Positions 51,801-60,398 are shown, counted from the first letter of the stretch. The stretch is 64,000 nt of DNA from JACCYJ01 sp038198775 (GCA_038198775.1 JBBPZV010000018.1:177680-241679); one strand, 5' to 3'. A program made the numbers and translations. Notes: generated by a model not told the origin, from the sequence alone.

Positions 51801-51828
51801 ACCACGGGCGTACGCCGGGCTGGGTTCA
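51801..51828 (-). promoter_or_regulatory. SigL-type ECF promoter of the lipoprotein operon
   Basis: On the minus strand TGAACC (51828-51823), then 16 bases, then CGTGGT (51806-51801). The same TGAACC-N16-CGTG is found twice between the sigma and Rieske genes. It matches the published SigL consensus TGAACC-N16-18-CGT. The TGA of the -35 box is also the stop codon of the anti-sigma gene. Confidence 0.7.
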
Positions 51829-52500
51829 GCCGAGTCCCACGGATGTCGGCCGCGCCAGCGCCGACGGGGGGATCTCCAGCTCTACGAGACGTCGGTGGTC
51901 GAGCGTCTCGACGATCAGCCGGGTCAACCTGTTGGTGGGGATGGCGGTGCTGCCGCTGATGGTGGCCTGGCCCCCGTACGTCGCCTCCCAGGTTGCGGCG
52001 ACCTCCCGGTGCCCGGCCGCGTCGACCGCGATCAGCCGACAGCGCTGCTCGGGCGCGACCCCGGACAGCTCGAGCTCCAGCCCGGTGCCGGCGGTCGAGG
52101 GATGCAACCACACCTGGGCGTGCACGGCGCCGTGGGTGGCAGCCACTGCGCGGCCGGCGGGTTCAGGACCGTCGCGCAACGCCGTCGCCGCGCCGAGACC
52201 GGCGCCGCTGAGCACCAGGACCGTCGCGGCCGCCGCAGCGAGGACACGGCGGCGGTGACGGCGTTCGGCAACCGCAGCCGCAACGAGCCGGTCGAACAGG
52301 CGCGCGTCCGGAACGGCGGGCCCGGTTTCCGCCTCCGCCGCCGAGATCCGGGCGAGCAGTCCCGGCAAGCCGGCGATCGGGTGGAGCGTCGCTCGGCACC
52401 CAGCACAGTCCCGCAGGTGCTCGGACATCTCCGCGCGCTCGGCCACGTCCAGCGTTCCCAGCGCGTAGGCGGCGACGGAGGTCTGCATCGGACAGCTCAT
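51826..52500 (-). CDS. Membrane anti-sigma factor (RskA/RslA-like) with zinc-finger HC2 motif
   Basis: A 224-residue protein. The cytoplasmic N-terminus has the H-x3-C-x2-C motif in SEHLRDCAGCRATL (about 27-39), one membrane helix lies at about 85-107 (VLAAAAATVLVLSGAGLGAA), and the outside domain VWLHPSTAGTGLELELSG to IVETLDHRRLVELEIP resembles the RskA domain. It holds the ECF sigma factor encoded just upstream (ATGA overlap) until an extracytoplasmic or redox signal arrives. Its stop codon is shared with the -35 box of the next promoter. Confidence 0.88.
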   Translation of the reverse strand: MSCPMQTSVAAYALGTLDVAERAEMSEHLRDCAGCRATLHPIAGLPGLLARISAAEAETGPAVPDARLFDRLVAAAVAERRHRRRVLAAAAATVLVLSGAGLGAATALRDGPEPAGRAVAATHGAVHAQVWLHPSTAGTGLELELSGVAPEQRCRLIAVDAAGHREVAATWEATYGGQATISGSTAIPTNRLTRLIVETLDHRRLVELEIPPSALARPTSVGLG

Positions 52501-53039
52501 GGCACCACACCGCGTTCTTGCAGCGCCAACCGCAGCGCCTGCAGCGCGTAGTGGGTGCGGGACTTCACCGTTCCCTCCGGCACGCCGAGCTCGCGAGCCG
52601 CCTCGCTGACCGAACGGTCCCGGAAGTAGGTGGCCACCAAGACGCCGCGGTGCGCCGGGGACAGCGAGCCGAGCGCGTCCGCGACCAGCCAGGTCTCGAG
52701 GACGTGTTCGACGTCGTCGCCACCGGCCGGAAGCTCGGCCAGCACGTCATCGCTGACCTCGGCGGGTCGGGCCGCGCGTTGCCGCTCGGCGTCGATGGCT
52801 ACGTGCCGGGCCACCGTGAACAGCCACGGCCGGACCGGGCCACGCTCTGCGACCAGCGCCTCGGGGTGGCGCCACGCGCGCAGCAGGGTCTCCTGCACCA
52901 CGTCCTCCGCCCGTTGCCGGTCCCCCCGCGTCAACCGGAGCGCAAAGCTCAACAGTGCGGGAGCGTGTTCGTCGAACAGGGCGCGCAGCAGCCGCTCGTC
53001 CGCTCCGGCCGCGCCCACACTCATGTCCACGTCGCTCAT
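52497..53039 (-). CDS. ECF sigma factor of the SigK/SigL (ECF19) type
   Basis: A 180-residue sigma factor. Region 2 contains LTRGDRQRAEDVVQETLLRAWRHPEAL and VRPWLFTVARHVAIDAERQRAARP; region 4 contains LSPAHRGVLVATYFRDRSVSEAARELGVPEGTVKSRTHYALQALRLAL, typical of ECF19. ATG 53039 is the longest sensible start. However, a TGAACC-N16-CGTG promoter overlaps it and would start transcription at or next to the in-frame ATG 53024 (residue 6), so the autoregulated message may be leaderless and five residues shorter. Coupled to the anti-sigma gene. Confidence 0.9.
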   Translation of the reverse strand: MSDVDMSVGAAGADERLLRALFDEHAPALLSFALRLTRGDRQRAEDVVQETLLRAWRHPEALVAERGPVRPWLFTVARHVAIDAERQRAARPAEVSDDVLAELPAGGDDVEHVLETWLVADALGSLSPAHRGVLVATYFRDRSVSEAARELGVPEGTVKSRTHYALQALRLALQERGVVP

Positions 53040-53053
53040 TGTGGATCGGTTCA
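53028..53053 (-). promoter_or_regulatory. SigL-type promoter for autoregulation of the sigma/anti-sigma operon
   Basis: On the minus strand TGAACC (53053-53048), then 16 bases, then CGTGGA (53031-53026). The expected transcription start falls on or beside ATG 53024. Confidence 0.65.
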
Positions 53054-53068
53054 CCGGCGCCGACCCAT

Positions 53069-53094
53069 TGAACCGGGCCCAGTCCCCGGCCGTG
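53069..53094 (+). promoter_or_regulatory. SigL-type promoter of the Rieske gene
   Basis: TGAACC (53069-53074), then 16 bases, then CGTG (53091-53094). The leader to ATG 53142 would be about 44 nt and contains a strong GGAGGAG site. It faces away from the sigma promoter, so the pair is divergent. Confidence 0.7.
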
Positions 53095-53141
53095 CTACGT
53101 ACGAGCCTTTCGCTCGAGGTGCCGAGAAGAAGGAGGAGCCC

Positions 53142-53624
53142 ATGACTGACGACCGGCCGCTGACCCGCCGTAGCGTGCTCGCCGGTGCAGGTGCGGCCGC
53201 CGGGACGGTGGCGCTGACCGCCTGCTCCTCGGGCAGCTACAGCTCGTCGCCGTCCGCAGGCACCGGTTCCGCCGGTGGGTCGCCGACGGCCTCGGAGTCC
53301 GGCTCGGCCGGCGACCCTGCCGCCACGAAGCCTCTCGCGACGCTCGGGGACATCCCGGTCGGGAGCGCGGTCGCCGCCAAGCTGCCCAATGGCAACCCGA
53401 TCGTGGTGGCACAGCCGAAGCCGGGGAAGGCCGCGGCGTTCAGCGCGATCTGCACGCACATGGGCTGCACCGTCGCACCTGCCGGCAAGAAGCTGCGCTG
53501 CCCATGTCACGGCTCTGTCTACGACGCCAGCACCGGCAAGGTGCTGAAGGGCCCTGCGCCAAGCCCGCTTCCGCCGGTGGCGGTGGATGTCAAGGGCGGC
53601 GCCGTCGTCCCGGCAACCGGCTGA
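53142..53624 (+). CDS. Exported Rieske [2Fe-2S] protein
   Basis: A 160-residue protein with a Tat signal (TRRSVLAGAGAAAG, RR 9-10; Cys28 may be lipidated). After a Ser/Gly linker comes the Rieske domain: CTHMGC (Cys104, His106, Cys109) and CPCHGS (Cys120, Cys122, His123), so both cluster ligand pairs and the stabilising disulfide pair are present. It would carry electrons outside the membrane. AAGGAGGAG precedes ATG 53142. Not part of a cytochrome bc operon; the neighbour is an ECF sigma module instead. Confidence 0.93.
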   Translation: MTDDRPLTRRSVLAGAGAAAGTVALTACSSGSYSSSPSAGTGSAGGSPTASESGSAGDPAATKPLATLGDIPVGSAVAAKLPNGNPIVVAQPKPGKAAAFSAICTHMGCTVAPAGKKLRCPCHGSVYDASTGKVLKGPAPSPLPPVAVDVKGGAVVPATG

Positions 53625-53655
53625 TATCCGGTCGTCAGCCGGGACCGCTCGGGCG

Positions 53656-54939
53656 TCAGCCGAGCTGCTCGATCACCAGCGACCTCTGTGGCGGAGCGAC
53701 GTCGGTGACCTCGTACGCATGCTCCAGCACCGCCAGCGCCCGCTCGAAGCGGCCGGGGTCGTCGGTGTGCAACGTCAGCAGCGGTTCGCCGGCCCGGACG
53801 TCGTCGCCGGGCTTGGCATGGACGTCCACACCGGCACCCGCCTGCACCTGCTGCCCCGGCCGGGAGCGACCGGCGCCGAGCCGCCAAGCGGCCACGCCAA
53901 CGGCCAGCGCGTCCAGCCGGCTCAGCACGCCATCGGCCGGCGCCGAGACGACGTGCGACTCGCGGGCCGTGGGCAGCGGCGCACCCGGGTCGCCGCCCTG
54001 CGCCGCGATCATCGCCCGCCACACGTCCATCGCCGAGCCGTCCGCCAGCCGCGGGGCGGGGTCGATGTCGCCCCGGCCGGCGGCTGCCAGCATCTCGCGC
54101 GCCAGCCTCAGCGTCAGCTCGACGACGTCGGGCGGTCCTCCGCCCGCCAGCACCTCGACGGCCTCCCGCACCTCCAGCGCGTTTCCGACGGTCCGGCCCA
54201 GCGGGGCCGACATGTCGGTGAGCAGCGCAACCGTGCAGACGCCGGCATCGGTGCCGAGCTCGACCATCGTCGCGGCCAGCTGCCGCGCCGAGGCGGCGTC
54301 CTTCATGAACGCCCCGGTTCCCACCTTGACGTCGAGCACCAACACGCCGGTGCCCTCGGCGATCTTCTTGCTCATGATCGAGCTGGCGATCAGCGGGACG
54401 GACTCCACGGTGCCTGTGACGTCGCGCAGCGCGTAGAGCTTCCTGTCCGCCGGCGCCAGCCCGCTCCCGGCGGCGCAGATCACCGCCCCCACCTCGCCCA
54501 GCTGCCGCATCATGTCCGCGGTCGACAGTGACGCCCGCCAACCGGGGATGGACTCCAGCTTGTCCAGCGTGCCGCCGGTGTGGCCGAGCCCCCGACCGGA
54601 CAGCTGCGGGACCGCGACACCGCAGGCGGCCACCAGCGGGGCCAGCGGCAGCGTGATCTTGTCGCCCACACCGCCGGTCGAGTGCTTGTCAGCCGTCGGC
54701 CGGGTCAGCTCCGAGAAGTCCAACCGCTCCCCCGAGGCGACCATCGCGCTCGTCCACCGGCTGGTCTCCCGCCGGCTCATCTTGTTGAGGCAGATCGCCA
54801 TCGCCAGAGCGGCCATCTGCTCGTCCCCGACAGCCCCCCGTGTGTACGCGTCGACGACCCAGTCGATGTGGGCATCGCTCAGCTCAGCGCCGTCGCGCTT
54901 GCTGCGGATCACGTCCACGGCGTCGTACGGCTCGCTCAC
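53656..54939 (-). CDS. deoA: Thymidine phosphorylase (pyrimidine-nucleoside phosphorylase)
   Basis: Splits thymidine or deoxyuridine to base and deoxyribose-1-phosphate. The 427-residue protein has DVIRSKRDGAELSDAHIDWVV, ALAMAICLNKMSRRET, the phosphate site DKHSTGGVGDKITL, SGRGLGHTGGTLDKLESIPG and KIAEGTGVLVLDVKVGTGAFMKD. GTG 54939 overlaps the P450 stop by 4 bp. It follows Cdd in function, since Cdd supplies deoxyuridine. Confidence 0.95.
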   Translation of the reverse strand: MSEPYDAVDVIRSKRDGAELSDAHIDWVVDAYTRGAVGDEQMAALAMAICLNKMSRRETSRWTSAMVASGERLDFSELTRPTADKHSTGGVGDKITLPLAPLVAACGVAVPQLSGRGLGHTGGTLDKLESIPGWRASLSTADMMRQLGEVGAVICAAGSGLAPADRKLYALRDVTGTVESVPLIASSIMSKKIAEGTGVLVLDVKVGTGAFMKDAASARQLAATMVELGTDAGVCTVALLTDMSAPLGRTVGNALEVREAVEVLAGGGPPDVVELTLRLAREMLAAAGRGDIDPAPRLADGSAMDVWRAMIAAQGGDPGAPLPTARESHVVSAPADGVLSRLDALAVGVAAWRLGAGRSRPGQQVQAGAGVDVHAKPGDDVRAGEPLLTLHTDDPGRFERALAVLEHAYEVTDVAPPQRSLVIEQLG

Positions 54940-56114
54940 GCCGGCTCACCGAGGTCGACGTCGATGCGGCGGTAGCCGTGCAGCACGAAGGTCGGCCGGG
55001 GTGTCGGGTCGGCGGCCAGCGCGATGCGCGGGAAGCGCTCCAGCAGCATGCGCAGCGACACCTGCAGCTCCAGGCGAGCCAGCGGCGCCCCCAGGCAGAA
55101 GTGGATGCCGAGCCCGAAGCCCAGGTGCGGGTTCGGGGTCCGGGCCGGCTCGAAGCGGTCGGCAGCGGCGAAGACCAACTCGTCGCGGTTCGCCGACCCC
55201 AGCAGCGCAGCGACCTTGTCACCGCGACGCACGGTCTGGCCCTCCACCACGACGTCACGGGTCGCGGTGCGCTCGAAGAGCTGGAGCGGTGCGTCGTAGC
55301 GCAGCATCTCCTCGAGCGCGAGCTCGAGCGCGACCTCACCGCTGCCGAGCCTGGCCCGCTGAGTCGGGTGCCGCAGCAGCGTCACCACAGCGTTGCCGAA
55401 GGCGTTGACCGACGCCTCGTGCCCGGCGTTGAGCAGCAGCACCACCGTCGCCACCAGCTCGTCGTCGGTCAGCTCACCAACGCTCAGCAGGTCGCTGAGC
55501 AGGTCCTCGCCGGGGTGGCGGCGCCGCAGGTCCAGCAGGTCACGGACGTAGCTCCCGAACTCCACGCTGGCTGTGATCGCCGCCGGCTCCACCGCGCCTG
55601 AGCGCCGGTACTCGTACATCGCCACGATGGCCTGTGACCAGGACCGCAGCTGGCTCCGGTCGGCGTCCGGGATCCCGAGCACGGCCGCGATGACCGCCAC
55701 CGGCAGCGGCTCGGCGTAGCCGGCGAGGATATCGGCGCGGCCGGCCGGCAGGGCGTCGAGCAGTCCTGCCGCGATGGCTTCCACCCGGGGCCGGACCCGC
55801 TCCACGTGACCCCGCCCGAACGCCGAAGCCACCACCCGGCGCAGCCGGGTGTGGACCGGTGGCTCGTTCTCCATCATCTGGTGCCGGTGCAGGGCGTTGA
55901 ACGGGGCCAGCCGCTGCGCCGGCTCGCGGTCCGACCAGAGCCGGCCCAGGTGGCGGCTGCGCAGCGTGGCGCTCACGGCGGCGTGCGTCGTGGCCAGCCA
56001 CATCCTGGTCGCCTCGTCGAACAGCATGGGGCCCTGGTGCCGCAGCCGCATCAGGGCCGGGTACGGGTCGGCGGCGAACCTGGGGTCGCCGAGATCGACC
56101 CGGACCGCTTCCAC
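54936..56114 (-). CDS. Cytochrome P450
   Basis: A 392-residue soluble class I P450. The I-helix is LLLNAGHEASVN (AGHEAS 230-235), the ExxR motif is EEMLR (Glu269, Arg272), and the haem loop is FGLGIHFCLGAPLARLE with Cys340. Substrate unknown. GTG 56114 is chosen; TTG 56120 overlaps the cdd stop (TTGA) and is the alternative. It overlaps deoA by 4 bp, so it is co-translated with nucleoside salvage genes, which is unusual. No ferredoxin or reductase gene is nearby. Confidence 0.94.
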   Translation of the reverse strand: MEAVRVDLGDPRFAADPYPALMRLRHQGPMLFDEATRMWLATTHAAVSATLRSRHLGRLWSDREPAQRLAPFNALHRHQMMENEPPVHTRLRRVVASAFGRGHVERVRPRVEAIAAGLLDALPAGRADILAGYAEPLPVAVIAAVLGIPDADRSQLRSWSQAIVAMYEYRRSGAVEPAAITASVEFGSYVRDLLDLRRRHPGEDLLSDLLSVGELTDDELVATVVLLLNAGHEASVNAFGNAVVTLLRHPTQRARLGSGEVALELALEEMLRYDAPLQLFERTATRDVVVEGQTVRRGDKVAALLGSANRDELVFAAADRFEPARTPNPHLGFGLGIHFCLGAPLARLELQVSLRMLLERFPRIALAADPTPRPTFVLHGYRRIDVDLGEPA

Positions 56115-56116
56115 GC

Positions 56117-56512
56117 TCAACGCTCGCGCAGGTCGTCGGGCCCGAAGGCGGCCGGCAGCAGGTCGGCCAGCGAAGTGGCACCGTCCCCGGTCTGCAGCAG
56201 CAGCTCCGGTCCGCCGTGCTCGTACAGCAGCTGGCGACAGCGCCCACAAGGCATCAGCGCCGCGCCGGCACGGTCCACGCACACCACCGCGACGAGCCGC
56301 CCGCCGCCCCCGGCGTGCAACGCCGACACCAGGCCGCACTCGGCACACAGCCCGAGCCCGTACGACGCGTTCTCCACGTTGCAGGCGGACACGACGCGCC
56401 CGTCGTCGACCAGGGCCGCGGCCCCCACCGGGAAGTGCGAGTACGGCGCGTAGGCCCGCCGCATGGCCTCGCGGGCCGCGGCCTCCAGCTGCTCCCACCG
56501 GATCCGGCTCAC
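56117..56512 (-). CDS. cdd: Cytidine deaminase
   Basis: Deaminates cytidine and deoxycytidine. The 131-residue protein has YAPYSHFPVGAAAL, CNVENASYGLGLCAE with the zinc Cys and catalytic Glu, and LMPCGRCRQLLYE with the other two zinc Cys. This three-cysteine type is the usual small tetrameric Cdd. GTG 56512 overlaps the upstream permease stop (GTGA). Confidence 0.95.
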   Translation of the reverse strand: MSRIRWEQLEAAAREAMRRAYAPYSHFPVGAAALVDDGRVVSACNVENASYGLGLCAECGLVSALHAGGGGRLVAVVCVDRAGAALMPCGRCRQLLYEHGGPELLLQTGDGATSLADLLPAAFGPDDLRER

Positions 56513-57765
56513 CCCGCCTGCCCCCGCCGGTAGGGCAGCCCGTCGGCGGCCGGCATCCGGAGCTGCTGGGACGCCAGCGCGAGCACCAGCAGCGTCGTGA
56601 CGTACGGGGTCATCGTCGTGAAGTCGCCCGGGATCTGGTCGGTGAGCGCGTACCACAGCGCGCACAGCACCGCGACGACCAGAGACAGCCCGGCCGCCAC
56701 CAGGTTCGCGCGACGGGCCTGCCACACCGCGACCGCGACCAGCCCGACCGCGACCACCAGCAGCAGCGCGTGCACCGACTCGCCACCGCTGCGCAGCCGG
56801 GCGGCGTCGGTGTATCCGAACAGCAGTGACCCGGTGAGCAAGCCGCCGGGGCGCCAGTTGCCGAAGATCATGGCGGCCAGCCCGATGTAGCCTCGCCCCC
56901 CGGTCTGGCCGTTCTGGTAGCCCGAGCTCGCCACCATCGCCAGGTAGGCACCCGCGACCCCGGCGAGCATCCCGGAGACGACGACGGCGCTGAACTTGTA
57001 GCGGTAGACGTTGACGCCCAGCGTCTCGGCGGCGGCCGGTGCCTCACCGCACGAACGCAGCCGAAGCCCGAACGCCGAGCGCCACAACAGCCAGCCGGTG
57101 CCGAACACCAGGCCGAGTGCGAGCAGCGTGAACACCGACACGCCGGTGGTGAGCGCGCTGACCAGCGAGGCGAGGTCGGACACGAGGAACCACCCCTTGC
57201 CGGCAAGCTCCCCGGACCACGACGAAAGCCCGGGAACCGTGATGTCGGGCGGCTGCGGTAGCGACGGCGACTGGGTCGGGCCGCCTCCAGGGAGCCCGGA
57301 GAAGAAGGCCTCGGCGAGGAAGGCCGCGATGCCGGCCGCGATGATGTTGATCGCGACACCGGAGACGATGTGGTCGACGCCGAAGACGACGGTGGCGACC
57401 GCGTGCAGCACCCCTCCGATCGCGCCGTAGGCGATCGCGCCGGCCAGGCCGGCCCACACCCCGAAGTGGTAGCCGTAGTAGCCGGCCCCGAGCGTGCCGA
57501 GGATCATCATGCCTTCCAGGCCGATGTTGACCACGCCGGCGCGCTCGGACCACAGGCCGCCGAGCCCGGCCAGGGCGATCGGCATCGCGGAGATCAACGC
57601 CGCTCGGATCGTGCCGGCGGAGCTGATGTCGGACGCGTGCGTGACCACCCGCGTCGCCGACAGCGCGACGAAGCCCAGCAGCAGCCACAGCCACCACCGG
57701 GACCGGCCTGCGGTCCGCGAGGTCGCCGGTGGGGTCTCGGCGCCGGTGCGCGTCACCTCGCTCAT
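56509..57765 (-). CDS. Nucleoside ABC importer permease 2 (BmpC/NupQ type)
   Basis: A 418-residue permease with about nine to ten helices. ALAGLGGLWSERAGVVNIGLEGMMILG is the signature of the second permease of BMP-type nucleoside importers (RbsC/YufQ group), and LRSCGEAPAAAETLGVNVYRYK and GGRGYIGLAAMIFGNW are also conserved. ATG 57765 overlaps the first permease gene by 4 bp; the stop overlaps cdd. It pairs with the permease at 57762-58856. Confidence 0.92.
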   Translation of the reverse strand: MSEVTRTGAETPPATSRTAGRSRWWLWLLLGFVALSATRVVTHASDISSAGTIRAALISAMPIALAGLGGLWSERAGVVNIGLEGMMILGTLGAGYYGYHFGVWAGLAGAIAYGAIGGVLHAVATVVFGVDHIVSGVAINIIAAGIAAFLAEAFFSGLPGGGPTQSPSLPQPPDITVPGLSSWSGELAGKGWFLVSDLASLVSALTTGVSVFTLLALGLVFGTGWLLWRSAFGLRLRSCGEAPAAAETLGVNVYRYKFSAVVVSGMLAGVAGAYLAMVASSGYQNGQTGGRGYIGLAAMIFGNWRPGGLLTGSLLFGYTDAARLRSGGESVHALLLVVAVGLVAVAVWQARRANLVAAGLSLVVAVLCALWYALTDQIPGDFTTMTPYVTTLLVLALASQQLRMPAADGLPYRRGQAG

Positions 57766-58856
57766 GCCGGCACCGCCGAGGTGCCCGGCGTCTCGGTGAG
57801 CTGGCGGGACACCTCCTGCTGCTCGAGCCTGGCCCGGTAGCGCCGCACGACCTCGTACGAGATCACCACCGACAGCACGACCACCCCCTGCGTGACCGCG
57901 ACGATGTCCGGGGAGATGTCGGCGAGGATCCCGAGCGCGTTCGCCTGCTCTGACAAGAACGCGAACACCAGCGCCCCCAGCGCGACGCCGAACGGGTTGT
58001 TGCGGCCGAGCAGCGCGACCGCGATCCCGGTGAAGCCGATGCCGGTCTGGATCGTGGAACCGTACGCGTGCGCGTCGCCGAACAGCTGTGGCATGCCGAT
58101 CAGGCCGGCGACGGCGCCCGACAGCAGCATCGCGGAGACCACCATCCGCTTGACGTCGACACCGCTGGCTATCGCCGCGGACTCCGACTTCCCGGTGGCG
58201 CGCAGGTCGAAGCCGAACCGGGTCCGGTTGAGCAGCACCCAGAAGGCGACCCCAGCGACGATAGCGAGCGTGGCGAGGCCGAACACCACGTTGGGGGCGC
58301 CCGGCAGCAGCGGGATGCCCGGCACCCAGCTGGACTGCGGGATCGTGTCGGTGACGATCGTCTGACCCTGCCGGGAGCCGATCCGGCGCAGCAGGTAGGC
58401 CACCAGCGACAGCGCGATCGCGTTCAGCATGATCGTCGAGATGACTTCGCTGACCCCCCGGGTGACGCGAAGCAGCCCGGCGATGCCGGCCCAAGCGGCA
58501 CCTGCTGCCATCGCCACGACGACCGCGGCCGCGGTGTTCAACACGCCGGGCAGTACGCCGGCTCCGGCGAAGACGGCACCGGCGAACGTGGCGACCCGGT
58601 ACTGCCCCTCGACGCCGATGTTGAACAGGTTCATCCGGAAGCCGATGGCTGCGGCCAGGCCGGACAGGTAGAGGATCGCCGCGCTGTTGACGATGTTGAC
58701 CACGTTGCGCTGCTGGGGGACCGACAGGACCGTCTGCCAGAAGCTGGCCGGTGAGTTGCCGGCGGCGACGAGTACCAGCGACGTCGCGACCGCCGCGACG
58801 ACGAACGCCAGGACGGGTGCGGCGAGGGTGAGGCCCACCCGCCGGAGCCCGCTCAT
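57762..58856 (-). CDS. Nucleoside ABC importer permease 1 (BmpB/NupP type)
   Basis: A 364-residue permease with about eight helices. FRMNLFNIGVEGQYRVA, GVSEVISTIMLNAIA, LRATGKSESAAIASGVDVKRM and GNNPFGVALGALVFAFL-like sequence are conserved in YufP/NupP proteins. ATG 58856 overlaps the ATPase stop by 4 bp. The C-terminal tail is charged and short. Confidence 0.92.
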   Translation of the reverse strand: MSGLRRVGLTLAAPVLAFVVAAVATSLVLVAAGNSPASFWQTVLSVPQQRNVVNIVNSAAILYLSGLAAAIGFRMNLFNIGVEGQYRVATFAGAVFAGAGVLPGVLNTAAAVVVAMAAGAAWAGIAGLLRVTRGVSEVISTIMLNAIALSLVAYLLRRIGSRQGQTIVTDTIPQSSWVPGIPLLPGAPNVVFGLATLAIVAGVAFWVLLNRTRFGFDLRATGKSESAAIASGVDVKRMVVSAMLLSGAVAGLIGMPQLFGDAHAYGSTIQTGIGFTGIAVALLGRNNPFGVALGALVFAFLSEQANALGILADISPDIVAVTQGVVVLSVVISYEVVRRYRARLEQQEVSRQLTETPGTSAVPA

Positions 58857-60388
58857 CGCGGCGCACCGGACGGGGAAGGCTCCTCGGCTCCCGTCATCGC
58901 CACTCCGAGCTGCTGCGGGGTCACCTCACGAGGGTCGAACTCGGCGACCAGCCTGCCTCGCAGGATCACCCGGAGGGTGTCGGAGAGCCCGATCAGCTCG
59001 TCAAGGTCGGCCGAGACGAGCAGGACCGCCAGCCCCTGCCGGCGCGCCACCCGGATCTGGTCCCAGATGGCCGCCTGGGCGCCCACATCCACCCCGCGGG
59101 TGGGGTGCGCCGCCACCAGCAGTACGGGGTCGTCGCTCATCTCCCGGCCGACGATGAACTTCTGCTGGTTGCCGCCGGACAGCGCCCCGGCGCCGGTGTC
59201 CACACCGGGGGTCCGCACGTCGTAGTCGGCGACGATCCGCTGCGTGTCGCGGCGGGCCCCGTCCCGGTTCAGCCAGACGCCGTTGACGCTGGGTGGCCTC
59301 GTCTGGTGGCCGAGGATGCGGTTCTCCCAGAGCGGGGCGTCGAGCAGCAGGCCGTGCCGTTGCCGGTCCTCGGGGATGTAGCCGACCCCGGCCGACCGCC
59401 GCTCGCGGGTACCGCGAGACGTGACGTCGGTCCCGGCGAGGCTGACTCGTCCGGCGGCGGCGCTGCGGATGCCGACGACCGCCTCGACCAGCTCCGTCTG
59501 GCCGTTGCCCTCGACGCCGGCGACACCCAGCACCTCACCGGCGCGGATACTCAGGTCGATGTCGGCGAGCACCACCCGGCCGGACGCCTCCTCGACCCGC
59601 AGGCCGCAGACCTCGAGCACGACCCGGTCGGTCACCGTGGAGTCCTCGGTGCCGGGACTGGGCAGCTCGGACCCCACCATGAGCTCGGCCAGCTGCTGCG
59701 GAGACAGCTCGCTCGGCCTACGGGTGGCGACGGTGCTCCCGTGGCGGAGCACCGTGATCTCGTCGGCGACGGCGAGGACCTCGTCGAGCTTGTGGGAGAT
59801 GAAGATCAGCGTGTGGCCCTCGCGCTTGAGCTCGCGCAGGTTGCCGAACAACGCGTCGACCTCCTGGGGGACCAGCACGGCGGTGGGCTCGTCCAAGATG
59901 ATGATCTGTGCCCCCCGGTAGAGGACCTTGACGATCTCCACCCGCTGCCGCTCACCGACGCCCAGCGTCTCGACCAGCTCGTCCGGATCGAGGTCGAAGC
60001 CGTAGGCGGAGCAGATGCGCTCGACCTCGCGCCGCGCGCCCTCGCCGATGCCGTGCCGCCGCTCGGCGCCGAGCACGACGTTCTCGGTGACGGTCAGGTT
60101 GTCGGCCAGCTGGAAGTGCTGGAAGACCATGCCGATGCCGCGCCGGATCGCGTCGGCCGGCGAGCCGAATACCACCCGCTGCCCGCCGACCTCGATGGTG
60201 CCCTCGTCGGGCTTCTGCACGCCGTAGAGGATCTTCATCAGCGTCGACTTGCCGGCGCCGTTCTCCCCCACGATCGCGTGGACCGTGCCGCCGCGCACCG
60301 AAAGCGACACGTCGGAGTTGGCCACTACCCCCGGGAACCGCTTGCCGATCCCGGTCAGCGTGACCCCGGGGGCCACCGTCGTCGTCAT
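58853..60388 (-). CDS. Nucleoside ABC importer ATPase (two ABC domains, NupO type)
   Basis: A 511-residue double ATPase. Domain 1 has Walker A VGENGAGKST, the LGVGERQRVEIVKVLYRGA signature and IIILDEPTAVL. Domain 2 begins near 250, has the degenerate Walker A VAGVEGNGQTEL and the signature LSGGNQQKFIVGREM, and the Walker B VAAHPTRGVDVG. This degenerate second site is normal for monosaccharide and nucleoside importers (RbsA/YufO). ATG 60388 is chosen; the longer frame upstream is out of place. It lies 10 nt after the lipoprotein gene. Confidence 0.93.
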   Translation of the reverse strand: MTTTVAPGVTLTGIGKRFPGVVANSDVSLSVRGGTVHAIVGENGAGKSTLMKILYGVQKPDEGTIEVGGQRVVFGSPADAIRRGIGMVFQHFQLADNLTVTENVVLGAERRHGIGEGARREVERICSAYGFDLDPDELVETLGVGERQRVEIVKVLYRGAQIIILDEPTAVLVPQEVDALFGNLRELKREGHTLIFISHKLDEVLAVADEITVLRHGSTVATRRPSELSPQQLAELMVGSELPSPGTEDSTVTDRVVLEVCGLRVEEASGRVVLADIDLSIRAGEVLGVAGVEGNGQTELVEAVVGIRSAAAGRVSLAGTDVTSRGTRERRSAGVGYIPEDRQRHGLLLDAPLWENRILGHQTRPPSVNGVWLNRDGARRDTQRIVADYDVRTPGVDTGAGALSGGNQQKFIVGREMSDDPVLLVAAHPTRGVDVGAQAAIWDQIRVARRQGLAVLLVSADLDELIGLSDTLRVILRGRLVAEFDPREVTPQQLGVAMTGAEEPSPSGAPR

Positions 60389-60398
60389 CGGGCTTGGG

